From: Struthidea cinerea
Taxonomy: Eukaryota; Chordata; Aves; Passeriformes; Corcoracidae
Direction: 5' to 3'
Length of the DNA: 64,000 nucleotides
NCBI GenBank assembly: GCA_013397865.1
Contig: VZTI01004555.1
Location: 1,122,326-1,186,325, forward strand
Shown in pieces: positions 8,601 through 20,600 of the stretch (position 1 is its first letter; each line of letters starts with the position of its first letter). Made by a program: the position numbers and the translations under genes. Under the pieces are notes generated by a model. It was given only the letters and a program-made list of their open reading frames with translations, searched no databases and was not told where the DNA came from.

Positions 8601-11456
8601 GAGAAGTGCTCCTCTTGACAAGCTAGGAAGGGCAGAAAGAAGCGAAAAAGCCAAGGGGAAAGAGAGACTCTGGTAGCTAGGCAGCAGTGAGATTCCATAC
8701 ACTCAGGAAAACAGAATAATCAAGTGCATTCAGCTAGGGAGGAAGGTGAAAATAAAGAAAGGATCACATAGGAAAAAAAAAAAAATAAGGGAGAAAATAT
8801 TAAGTCCAGGCAAGCAGAAGATCCAGGAGAGGACAAAGTAAGAAGTAGTATCTGCATGACTCCAGTCAAGTACTTCAGACTTTTTCCTAGTTTAAAATCC
8901 ACTGATCCCCATTTACCCCCACAAATAAATTCAAACTTGGGTAGCTCTGAAGGCATAGATTCTCCCCTACTTATAGGAACATCTGTTTTAAATTATTCTT
9001 CTTTTCTCTCCCTCATGGACATCTAGAATGCCTCAGAATATAGGGCTAACCCAATAACCAACCACCGCAACCACGGCCTGCACTGAACCACCTACAGCAG
9101 CTCAAAAAGTCACCACATCTCCTGAGGGGGCTGCCTCTGCTGCTCCAGAACCTCTTGTATAATCATCAGGGCTGACAAAAATCAGCCCTCCTCAGGGATG
9201 GCCTCAAATTATAAAGATCTTGAAGGTATTCAGTCAGCAGAAAACACTGGAAGTGCTTTGTTCAGCCCCAGTTCTGCTTTTGCTCTCAAGCTGGAGTTAA
9301 GACCTAGAACATCCTCTCCAAAATCCTGACCTCAACACGAGGTCCCCACATTACTAGATCCATTTTTTCCCCTCTTCCACTGTCTCTTCCTTTTCATATT
9401 TCCTGCCAATCTGGTTGGCACCAGGTTCCCTCCTTTCTTTATTCTGCCACCTCCTGCACAGCCCAACCTGCTCCCACACAAGTCCTACAGCCTGTGCTAT
9501 CCAAATGAGGCTTCTCCTTCCAAACATCTCCCTGACACTGCTGTCTTCCACGATCTCTCCCTGGTTCATACAATGATCCCTAACACTCAAGACAGGAGTT
9601 TCATCTTCCAAGGCAATGACTCACAGATGCCCAGTCCTGCTTCATCTGGTCACCACCCAGTTCCCTCTGAGGCTTTGTCAAATCCTCACCATGGGCTCCC
9701 CACCTTGGCTGATCATTCAGTGCCTCACCCCTCTAAATCAACAGGCATACCCTGACCACAGATCTGTTGGCCTCTGGGACATTTTCATGCTTTCTATAGT
9801 GGTCTAACTCAGCACTACTCATTTCCAAACACTACTCTTTCCCTCTCCTCTCAGCTACTCCAATTTCTTCACCTCTCCCTTTGCTGAACTATAGCTCAGT
9901 GTCTCATCTCTGCCCTGCCAGTCTCACAGTGTCACAGATGAGCTGCTCCTAGCAGGGAGCCTGGCTCACCACACGCCGATAATGCAGCGTGTAAATGCAT
10001 GATGCTGTATTAGCAGTGATACCGGTAATGATGTTCTGCTGTTAAACACGCTGTCCTGAGAGTCATTTGTGCTTCCAAGAACAAAGCCTAATAAATTCAG
10101 GCTTATCTCCTAATTTATCCTCCTCACGGGCGAACATGAAATGGGATATACCTAAAGCATACATTCTTTGTTTGTCCTTAATTATAGGCAGTATTATGCT
10201 GCCACAGCAACTAGGAAAGCCTAAGCTGCCCTAAGTGATACAAGATACTGCACAAAGCCTCACGCCCTGCCCCATCTCCTGTCCCCACACCGCGCTGTGC
10301 TACTTGCGGGTCACGTTTGCTCTCTGGGGACAGGGAGCAGCCACATTCCAGCAGCGTGGCATGGCACCGGCGAGACGAGGCAAGCCTCTGGTGACACCTG
10401 CTCCCTTTCCATTTGCACATCTGTATGAGGGCTGTCTTGCTCTCCCTGGCTCCGTGCAGAGAGGAAAAGGGGGATAGGAGGGCATCCCCCTCTCTCCAGC
10501 CCCATGCAGTGGGGAGGACACTGCAGGATCAGGCTGTTCCAGTCTTCTAAATCCAGAGCAGGGAATCATTAAGGAGAAAACATTAATTATGTATCTGGCT
10601 GCCCCTGAAACAGCTGGATGCTCCACTTCATCTGCACATCCATAGCTCTGCCTCAAGCTGCAAATTTCTCAGCCACTGGTCCTGAGCAGTGACCAAATGG
10701 TAGCAAGAGGAAGTGGGGCATTTTGGGGCATTTAGCAAAGAAAGGACGGTGCACTGAGAGGCTGCTGGGCTGCATTAATGCCAGCGAGCCATCACATCCC
10801 TGAGGAGCCCTGCAGCTCCTGTCATATTGCTATGGCACTGTGAAATAGGGACAAACCATGCATGGGTTTTGGATGCATCTGCCAGCAAAGCAGCCCTAAC
10901 TGGGAAGGGCTTGTACCCCACTTTCTGAGGTAACTAGTTCAAATTAAATTTTTCCACATCACATCAACACAGGATTTCTTGGGCGTGGTTTATGCTTACT
11001 GAGGAAGCTTTAACAAGTGACCCTGCTTCTTCTCTTGACCCATGATTCATCAAGAATTTACAGTGGCTCCCTGCAGCTATAGCAGGGACTTCTGTTTCAG
11101 CCTCACAGGCTAGCTTAACTGTCACAGGTCAGCACAAAAATCTCTAACTCAGGATCCAATGAATCACATATTTTCTTCACCTTTTAATGACCTACTACTT
11201 ATTCATAACTCAGTGACTCATATTATCTGTCAAAGAGACTTAATTTGTGCCAGCTCCACACAAAGCTAGGATACCTGTGCATCCCAGCAGGGTACTGGGC
11301 AGAAGTTTACAGCTATTAAATACAGGGAACTGTGAACTACATTATGAGCTTAGCAGAAATATAATTCTTGCTTTTAACAGGACAGAGAATGACAGGCTGA
11401 AGTGATTTACCTAGAAACATCTTAAACACGGCAACTTACTTTAAAAAGTATGTTTC

Positions 11457-11479
11457 TTTTTTTTTTTTTTTTTTTTTTT
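11457..11479. repeat. Poly(T) tract, 23 bases
   Basis: Uninterrupted T run seen directly. No identifiable retroposon body adjoins it. Confidence 0.9.
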
Positions 11480-14400
11480 CCCCTGCATTAAATTCGGAAA
11501 GTATTGATAGTCATGGAATAATCAGGTTTAACAGGTTAGCAGTAATATATGCTTCAAGTGTTCCTAATACATCATAATCTTCTTTCACAGAATTTGCATC
11601 ACTGTCAAACTGAACTACTGATTTTCAGTTGATGCTTTTAACATGTTTCTATGGTTACTTTCCAAGGTCGCATCAGAGAAGCCTGAACAGCAGTTCAGAA
11701 AGACAAAAGACATTTTGCATCCTTCACTATACTAAATAATTTATGAAAGTTAAGGCATCCTCGAGGAAAAAAAAAATCATAAAAGAATTGGTTCTGAGGT
11801 TATTTTCTTTGCAACAGTTTGAAGCACAGCAAAATCAATATCTCTACAAAAGCTTTCAACATGAGACTATTTGACTAATGTTCCATATGGTACAAAACAC
11901 TAAAGAACACATTCTAAGTTTAGATCTATATGCACAAACCTACATGAACTGCATGAATGGACTTTAAAACAAAATGTAGACATCTAATTTGCTGCTATCA
12001 GCTTCATCTTTTAAATCAGGTACTAGGCATTGTCTCAGTATTCTAAATTTTTAAAATGCAAAAATAAAACTGAAAAAAATGAAGTAAAACCAGTAGTGAC
12101 AGGCTTTATTATTTCCACCATTTTTCATTCAAAGCCACACAGATTTCATCTGTCCCCTAAATGTTACAAATTTTGACTAGTGTAATGAAAGCTTGTACAA
12201 AAAAAATCTGAATTCTCTGCCTACCACTACACTAGATCAGGGTTTATTGGAACTAATTGAAGTGTCTAAGGCTTGGAACAAAAACACATTAGTCATTTAG
12301 TGGTTGTGCTAATATTGCTATGCCTTTCCTGCAGTTTCATTAGATACAGACTGCTTCAATACCCTAATCATATGCTCAGTCACAGCACAATCAGGACACA
12401 GAGTACTGACAAGCTGTCCCACCATGCCTAAAGCTGATAAGGTGTCTGCTCTATGAGTAACCTCAATTATTGACTATATTTTATGGTCAATCTAATGACC
12501 AAATGCTTATCAGTGAACCATCAGGTGCCTGTAATAGGATAGTGACCCTTAGTTTATATGTATCATTACTGCTCATTAGTAAATAATTAGATTCTTTAAT
12601 CCAAATTCACAGGCATTAAAATATGATGGAATATCCTGACTCTATAAAAAGACAATTATGCTTATTTTAACTCTTCAGATGTTCAATTACATTATTCAGA
12701 GATCGTATTTTTTGTTAAGAAAATCTGCTTGCAAAAAGCATATAATGTGCAATGCTTTTTATCATGCCTAAATCGACACAGCTTTCCCAAACATGCAGGA
12801 CGATGGTGAGAGTGGAAAGATTATAGGCGTGATTCACCACTGTGATTCTCCAGATTTATTAACTTAAATGGTTTTAATCTAGCAAAGCCCAGCAACACTG
12901 AAAATAATTAGAAACCTGAAAACCAGTGAGTGCTATGTTTGGAAGACTAACTTCTAAAACAAAAGCAGGTGGATACAGCGGAAAGGAGTTGCAACTATAC
13001 ACTTATTTCCCCACTTCAAAGGCAGCAGTTCCACAGCAGCAAGTGCAACCCTGTAAGCAAACCAGTTTGAAAAGATCAACATCAAACACGATGAGAATTT
13101 TAGAAGAGGGACAGATTGTCTTCTGCTCAATGTCACTCAGGGTTGCCTACTTAGATACCTATTTTCTTCTAAACAGCTTTGATTCCTCCTCGCTGCCCTG
13201 TCACAGCTCAAATCTTCCTTCCAGCTTGTGCACTGAGGGCAGGTATCCCTGTTCTCCAAACACCACACCCCCACCCCAGCTGCACAGGCACTGCTGCCAC
13301 CGCTGTCACCAGCCACCAACAGGGGGAAATGGCACGTTGATGGTGACAGCTTCGATTTATTGGGGGTCTTGATTCTCCTCCCAAGGGAGTGGTATTTTCT
13401 TTTTTGTCAGATAGCCCATTAACCTCTCCCCAAGTGCATACCCAGTCTCCTCCTCACCGCCCTTCTCCTGCCTGGAAACACCATTTCCTCTCTTCCCCAG
13501 CTGTTCGCGTGACAAGAAAACCCAATATAAAGCCTATCAGAGCTTTCTAACAAACTATACCAATATTTACTTAGCTGCAAGAATAACCCACAGAAGAGTA
13601 CTACAACTATCTCACATATTTTCCCCTAGTAATATAAAGTTTGTTCAGGTTCCTTACACAAAAAACCCACCTGGACACTGTTATAAAGTGTGGAGCACTA
13701 GGCGAGGCACAGATCATTGCCACACCAAGGGACAAAGCCAGCTGCATTCTTAAATCTGAAGAATGCAAGAATAAACTTCTCTTCTTGAATTGCAAGGGTG
13801 AACTGGGAGTCTCTTCACAGCCATCCATGAACATGAGCTGTGCTTTCGGCCCTGGCTTTCTCATTCTGCCAGTGACCTACTGAGAAGCTCCATTTTCTGC
13901 TAAATCCTCTGGTCCTCTGGTAACACAACCACTGAGTAATGTCTGGCAATATGCTTGCGTGACACAGTCAGATGTTAATCAAAGCTTTCCTCCTTCTGTG
14001 ACAGATCACAGTGAGGAAAAAAGCTTAAAACTGATTTAATTTCTTAATACGCTTCTGTCTGCTGTCTTTAATATCTGGCTTTGATTTCAAATACTTAGCG
14101 CTTCTCTGCATTTCTTGGTAATGAATAAAATACTTTTTTTTTTTAGCAGAACATAATTAAGCTTGAAGAAATTAAATATGACATTCAAATGAGAAAGAGC
14201 TTTGGATGAATATGTAGATTTGGGCTGCACATATGCTTAACAAAATCAATGCATTCCCTGCAAAGAATATCTTAAAGATACTCATTTTAACCATGGGTAC
14301 CTCTTATCAGCAGGTATCCTTTTTGTTGCATCTCTTATCTATTGTTTTCCAGGTGAGGACATGAACTCTCTTTACTGTCTTTTGAGTTTGTGACCTTACA

Positions 14401-15985
14401 AACATAGAACTCTGATTCCCATCAAGGAACAAACTGGAGTAAAAAAACAAAACAACCAACCAAAAAAATCCTGCACAGATCTCCCTTTCAGGCAGAAAAC
14501 AGTCCACAAGCAAGAGTGTAATGGTGTTATTTCAGCAAATAGAGACTCCAGTTTTAATGTGAAAAAGGGATTTATATGTGGCCAGGAAACCATGTCACAA
14601 CCCAAAAGGTAATTGTGCTAGGACCTGTACAAACACAGTGAAATGCTGTTTCATGAAAAGTAAGATTGGAATCCTTTATTCATGTGAAAAAAAAATATCT
14701 ATCTAGTGATGCTGTGGCTCAGGAAATCACAGATGCAGTTTCCACAAGCACCCTATGAAGGCTTTGTCTTCCAAAGTAACTAACACTGCACCCAAATACA
14801 CTGGACATTAACATATATGCATATTTTTGCCTAGCTACTTTATTCCTAATGCAAAACAACCCTTTTAACAAGACAAAGTTTCAACCACAGATCCTTTAAC
14901 AAAAGGCTCATGTAAGAAGATGAAGGTCCTCAGCAGACTTGGTCAAAGAGAGGTCAACGATTTGCAAAAAATAAATATATACGTATGTGTCTGTGTGATT
15001 GTCAATATATTAATTGCATTTATTCCCACAGAGAACAAGAACAAAATATACCAGGCTCTGCATAACATGAGTAACACACTGGCCTTGCTATGAAGTTCAG
15101 ATTTTAAGTGGCTGAGGAGTTACAGTATGGAAAAAATCAGCAAATATAATGAATGGGGACTGTGGCATCACACTACAGCCATGACTCTTCTTTCATCTCC
15201 AGGTGCTTCCTGAGAGAGGATTAGCTGAACAGAGAGATGAAGGAGAGAGAAGTGAGTGCTGCTGCAAAAGAGTCAAGGCAGGGATGACCTTCTTCCTCAA
15301 CACGTTCAAGGCTGGATGGTGCAAAGAGAAGCAGACAGGACTGGATGGGCTGAAGCAAAGAAGCCTGATAGCCCATCAGTACTGAACAAAACCCCCCAAA
15401 CTGGTGATATCCTAATACTTGTGGTCCCTGGATAAGCCATTTCTGCCAGTATCTGTGTTGTCTCTCACCCATCCTTGAGTGTTTCCTCCTCCTCCTCTCC
15501 CCTCCGGCTGAGAGGACTGCATGGCTTGAGGAGACTCAGCACGGAAACTTTGATCCATTAAGGTCCCAATGGCAGAAGAGTCCAAAGAGAAGGAGCAATG
15601 GGAGAGTGAGCCTCTCCTGAGGTTAATGCCAAAGTTGGGGGAGCAGCCTGGCCAGGACTTTGCACCCATCTGAGAAACTGCTCAACCTATTTGCAAGTGC
15701 CAGGGATCAATGATGGATCTCTCTCCCCCAGCCTCTGTGAGATTTTTTTTTCCTGTGTTTCAACAACAACAGAATAAGAAAAAAAGTGCTTTGTGCACAA
15801 AAATTTCCTTCAGCTCTGTCCTTCAGTTAAAAAATTCAAGAGAATCAATTTTGAATATAGGAAACATGGGCAGGGAATAAGCAACGTCCTAATGGGGTTT
15901 TAAAATGTTTTAGCTAGCACAGAGCTGCTAAAGCTATAAAAGTCTGATTCACTCAAGGCAAAGACAGATTCATGAGAAGCAATTA

Positions 15986-16051
15986 GGGCCTGATCCAGCA
16001 TACAATGATGTCATTTGCAGTCTTGTTGCTGACTTCAAGAATCTTTGAATT
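15986..16051. repeat. Possible ancient palindromic repeat
   Basis: GGGCCTGATCCAGCA ... TGACTTCAAGAATCTTTGAA resembles, from memory, an old amniote interspersed repeat that starts GGGCCTGATCC and folds back on GACTTCAATGGG. The match is partial and the element class is not certain. Confidence 0.3.
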
Positions 16052-16077
16052 AAGACAATGACAATCGCTTCACAATT

Positions 16078-16094
16078 AAAAAAAAAAAAAAAAA
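16078..16094. repeat. Poly(A) tract, 17 bases
   Basis: Uninterrupted A run seen directly; no adjoining LINE or SINE body was recognised. Confidence 0.9.
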
Positions 16095-17518
16095 TTAGTT
16101 TTGCTGACCAGTGACAAAAGCATCACTGAGAGAAAATATTTTGGGTCTTATTTTAGACTATTAGGCACTGGTTTCTTTCTCTTAGTTTCAAGGAAGGTAT
16201 TTTATTTTCTGGCTTCCCCAGCAATAGGGACAAATCTTCGCATTTGCTTACGACATACAGATTAACACTGAAATAAATGCAAAGCAGATTAAGCTAAAAT
16301 CACACTGTTCATACCCACAGTATGAAATACAGTAACAAAAGCTGTCCTGCAGTCCTGCCTAGATCCTTTGGAAAGGATGCATCTGTCCTTGCTTAGGTAA
16401 CTAAACAAGAAAAGAGACATCTGAGCTTCTCCCCTTACTTTTCCTCTCCACTCCCACTGATTTTGGACACCTATTCTTGAATGAAAGAAATCATTCTATG
16501 CAGGAAACCATCTATTTCTCTGTGTTGACTTTAAACCCACAGCACAGAGACAATGCACTAACTTACACACAGTGCTCTTGGGGCAGTCATTTCCCAACCT
16601 CTTGTGTACAGACAGACTGTGATAGGCAGGGATTTGACACTTCAAACCATTGTACTATGTTCTTTTAAAAAAGCAGAACTTGGAAAGTTGAGCTCCTGAG
16701 GTCAGATTGTAACTTATAGGAAACATCATTTATTTAATGGTACAAAACATGTTACAAACCAATGAAAAGGAAACAATACAATTACCATTGTGATTACATT
16801 CTAAGATGGATTCTCGGTGCATAAATTTTACTTTAGTGCCATTCACAGACATACGTTTTTCAATATTGTCTCAAAATATGTTCAGTTGTGAATTAAAAAA
16901 GGAGTTGGAATGCAAGTACAAAGCCCTGAATTTTGTTCTTTTAAATACCATCTGCTTGACAGCGTATTGCATTTAATCAACACTACTAATTACAACAAAC
17001 ATCCAAACAAAACTAACATATCATTTTTGTTATAAGACACAAGAATGGAAAAAGAAAGATTGTTCTGGGCTATTTCTAAAAAAAGAATGTCAAACTGTTT
17101 TAACTGTTGCTACCAACTATGGAAAAGCTTTTATTTGGATACATAGGCCATGCTACTGAATAAAAATATAACTTTTTTTATTTAGATCTGAGTGAAAAAG
17201 ACTTGTTACTTCAGTTTTTGCGCCAAGAAAACCTACAGAACAGAGCAGACTTGTGGTAGAGATGGCCATTAAGGACCAGAAAAAGCCCAAAACATATTTT
17301 CTTGGGTTTTGGTCAATAGAGCTTCCAAGTCTCCAGAGAGAGAATCGGGATGTCCCCATCCCACCCCTGCTCTCCAGTGGCAGCAGAAAGCCACAGTCAT
17401 GACCAGGTGAACAACTCCAGCCCTCAGCAGCCAGCACCATGGCAAAGACTGAACAGCATTTCCCACCTGTTTGAAGACCCACAAGCAGTTATGGAAACCA
17501 GAAAGGAGGAAGAACTAC

Positions 17519-17685
17519 CTTATGAAGAAGGAAGCTGCAGCCGAGGTACCTGCTGAGACCCCAGCTGGAGCCACCACGCTCTGGGAGGCTGCCGTGCCAC
17601 CGGCTCCCGCAGGGTCAGAGTTGTGCTGCCCTGAGCTGATCTGAACACTGGGAACATCTCGGCCACTTTCTGGTGCTGCTTCTGC
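17519..17685 (-). CDS. KIF26A: KIF26A exon B (linker just before the kinesin motor)
   Basis: The exon is 167 bp: 55 codons plus two bases of a split Arg codon. It starts after a pyrimidine-rich acceptor (CTTTACTTTTATCAG) at 17686-17687 and ends at a GT donor at 17518-17517. The product begins AEAAPESGRD and ends TSAAASFFI-R. As I recall mammalian KIF26A, exon A's ACL is followed by AEAA and the segment ends SAAASFFIRAAQKL. The middle, rich in Gly, Ala, Ser and Pro, is diverged and slightly shorter than in mammals, so it looks like a disordered linker. Phase is 0 at the acceptor and 2 at the donor. The donor GTAGTT is weak (T at +5), and reading through it gives a stop at once. KIF26A is an atypical kinesin without normal ATP-driven motility. 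It is known from mouse to restrain GDNF-Ret signalling in enteric neurons through Grb2. Confidence 0.9.
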
Positions 17686-20600
17686 CTGATAAAAGTAAAG
17701 ACATATGTACAGGTTAGTACACTTTAATACATGGCCACGACAGGGAAAAATCTCATGCAGCACTTCTGAAGAGTGTCTTTGCAAGGGTGAAGGCGAAGAT
17801 CAGTGGCAGGTGCCGAGTGATACAGGTGGACAACTGTACCACAGTAGGTTCAGCAACAGAGAAAGTAAAAACCATGAGGGCAGCGGAGGAGCAGAAAAAC
17901 ACAGAGAACCTTTGTGAGGAGTAATGCACAGTTAAATAGTTTGACAGGCATGAAGAAATGGAAAACGATAAGCAGAACCCTTTTGTTTTACAGTGTTATT
18001 TGGGAGCTGGCAGAACTGTTTATCTGGTTCAGTTATGACTGTCAGGAATTATTTCTCAGTGGCACATCACCTACAAGACCTATCTGTTTAAGAGGAACTA
18101 ACCAAACAGTCACACTTGTAATGTGTTTCCACATGAATAACCCCAAGAACTAAATAAAAGAAAATTGATTTTTTTAGAAACATATATACAGCCCTGGTTT
18201 TCAGTATTATTTTTCTTAGCAGCACAAGTGTACAACACTTTTCTCTTGCAAACCGTTCCAGCGGAAGAACAGGAGTGACTGGAGATGCATCTTCTCCAGC
18301 ATAAAGCATTTGCAGTGTCTGAGACACAGTTTGGAGTGGGGCAATTGTTTTGAAATTTTGCCAAAATATCAGACATCTGTATTGTGAAATTGTGTCAGGT
18401 CTATATCTTCATGTTTAGGTGACCAACTCTTTCAAGTACCGAGTTCAATTAAGCTCCATCAGTCACATGCTCCTTGACAGGGCTGGGAAGGCTCCTTTTC
18501 GGAAGAACCTGCTCTATGTCTAGGAGTCCTGAAGATTTAATTAAAGATGACACCACAATAAATATTTGTCAAAAGAGTTAATTGCTTCATGTATGATAAT
18601 ATATGATGTTTCTGTCATCTGAAATACTACTTTGACATTTCCAACTCATTAGCTAAAATAGATTCCAGGAAAGGAGACAGCCTTGTAATGAAGCACAAGC
18701 ACAATTAGGTACTTCCTGGGATGCCACCGAATTTTAGATTTGGAGCTGCCATAGATCATGTTTTACAACTGCAGATATGCAGACATGGTAATAGGGCATT
18801 CCCAGTAACATACACACCCTCAATTTTCTCATACACTGACAATACAAACAGAGATTTTCTCATGAGAACTGAGGCAACCTGGTTATTAGGTACTGAGGAA
18901 AAAAATCTGCCAACCAAGTAGTGCTCAACTGGTGCATGAAAACCTGTCTGGAGTTTCACCTAGACTCAGTCCTATAGGTTGAGTGCTATATTCCCAGTTC
19001 CCAACAAAGTCAACAAGAAGAAAGTGCACCCAGCTCTTTTGAAGGTCTGCTCTTTCAAGATTAATACTATTATCAGTATTATGGAGAGGCTGACTAATGC
19101 TTTACCATAGAATGCTACACAAAAAAATACTTTTATAGAGCTCACCTAAGAGATCTGAGACTGAGACACAAAATAATATTCATGCAGATTAACTTAATCC
19201 TAGTGAAGCTACTCATGCTAGAAGCCAAACTGGAAACTTTGAACAACCCTCCGCAAAACCCTTCACTTTGTAATACAGAAATCTCATGAGAGCAGATTTC
19301 TTTGTGATGAAAGCAGAAAGACCAAGCACTGCTAGAGATCAAGATTGGCACAAAGAAATGGTGTGGCAGGAAAAAGTGCTTTAAAAAGGGAGTTTGTCTG
19401 TCTGTCCTATCCATGATCTACTGGCAATGACAGCCAGGAACAGAAAAGCTTGGAAAAGGATCAGATCCACTCAGGTGGTTAATTGCTTATAACTAAGTGA
19501 TGGAGTAATGAACCTTGAGGGGGTCGATAAAGCAGGTATTTGATCATTAATGCACTGAAGCAACAAATGTGTGGTCTTGACCTATATCAGTCACAGAAAT
19601 ATTATGGCACGCGGAACAACACGTAGATGGGTAAAATCCAGTGTGACGTCTGAACTTCAGGGTTACATGAACGGACAGCAAGTGGAGCTTATATGGATTT
19701 AGCAATTTACAAACTAAAAAAAATCTACACCACAACCTCTGGAGCCAGCACATGGAGCCTACAGAGTGGCACACCAGGAACTGCCATGCTCAGCAGCAGG
19801 GGCATGATGGCCAGCAAGAAGAGGACACCCAACCCACAACCACTGGCAGGATAACATCTGTGTCTGAATACTCCCCCACATTCTGTCAGCAAGACAACCA
19901 TAACCCTCTGCCATACAAGATGCTGTCTCAGATTAAAAATTACAGGCTCAAGTTGAATTCCCAAGACATATTTTTCCACTGACTTTCAACAGGGGCTATA
20001 CTAGACAAGAGATCTTGACACAAAGAAAATTGCGTTTAAGCAAAATTTGGAAAAAAAAGACAGGAGCAGTAATGTGTTTCTAACCAATCAGACTAATTAA
20101 TGCATAATCTAAATGATGGCATGATCTAAAGCTAAATATGAAATCTATAGAGTTAGCACAAAACTTTATTGAATTTTACAGCAAAGTGTAACAGACTTGT
20201 AAGAACTGACTGGAATCTGTTAACAGATCAATTCCTGTAAAAGCTATTCACACTTAACAAAAATATAAGCCATGTGTAACACGCATTCCTTTTACACCAC
20301 TTTTTTATTTCTATGAGAATTTAAAAGCCTACATTTTTAAGAGACCAATGATTGTGGACATGTCAGGCATGTAACTTGAAATATCCAAATCAAACCTGAT
20401 ATTTCAGATGGCAGATGGTTAATATACTTTCCAAACCAACATATCTAAGTTGGATAAATTGCCATTCCCACATTAGACACATTTGAAAACTCAAACTGCA
20501 ATTTCTGTTTCTGTAAGTTTTATTCCCAGCTCTGTGCAAGCATAAAAAGAGGATGAGGGGAAGCCAGTGAGAAGGCACTGATTCTTGTAAAGGAAGAAAA

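Larger units (their letters stand above)
5671..17518. other. KIF26A: KIF26A intron, unique sequence
   Basis: No coding exon was recognised in about 11.8 kb downstream (minus sense) of exon B. I looked for the expected next exon (AAQKL, then a basic KRKK stretch and the motor start) and did not see it, so it should lie below position 1. The stretch holds a 23-T run at 11457-11479, a 17-A run at 16078-16094, a possible old palindromic repeat at 15986-16051, and a non-repetitive block at 9960-10200 that may be a conserved element. A GC-richer patch at 10210-10520 has no convincing exon structure. Confidence 0.5.

Noticed and set aside
10210..10520. GC-richer patch considered as an exon or promoter
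   Set aside because: Overlapping short frames on both strands with no family match and no acceptor/donor pair that I could support.
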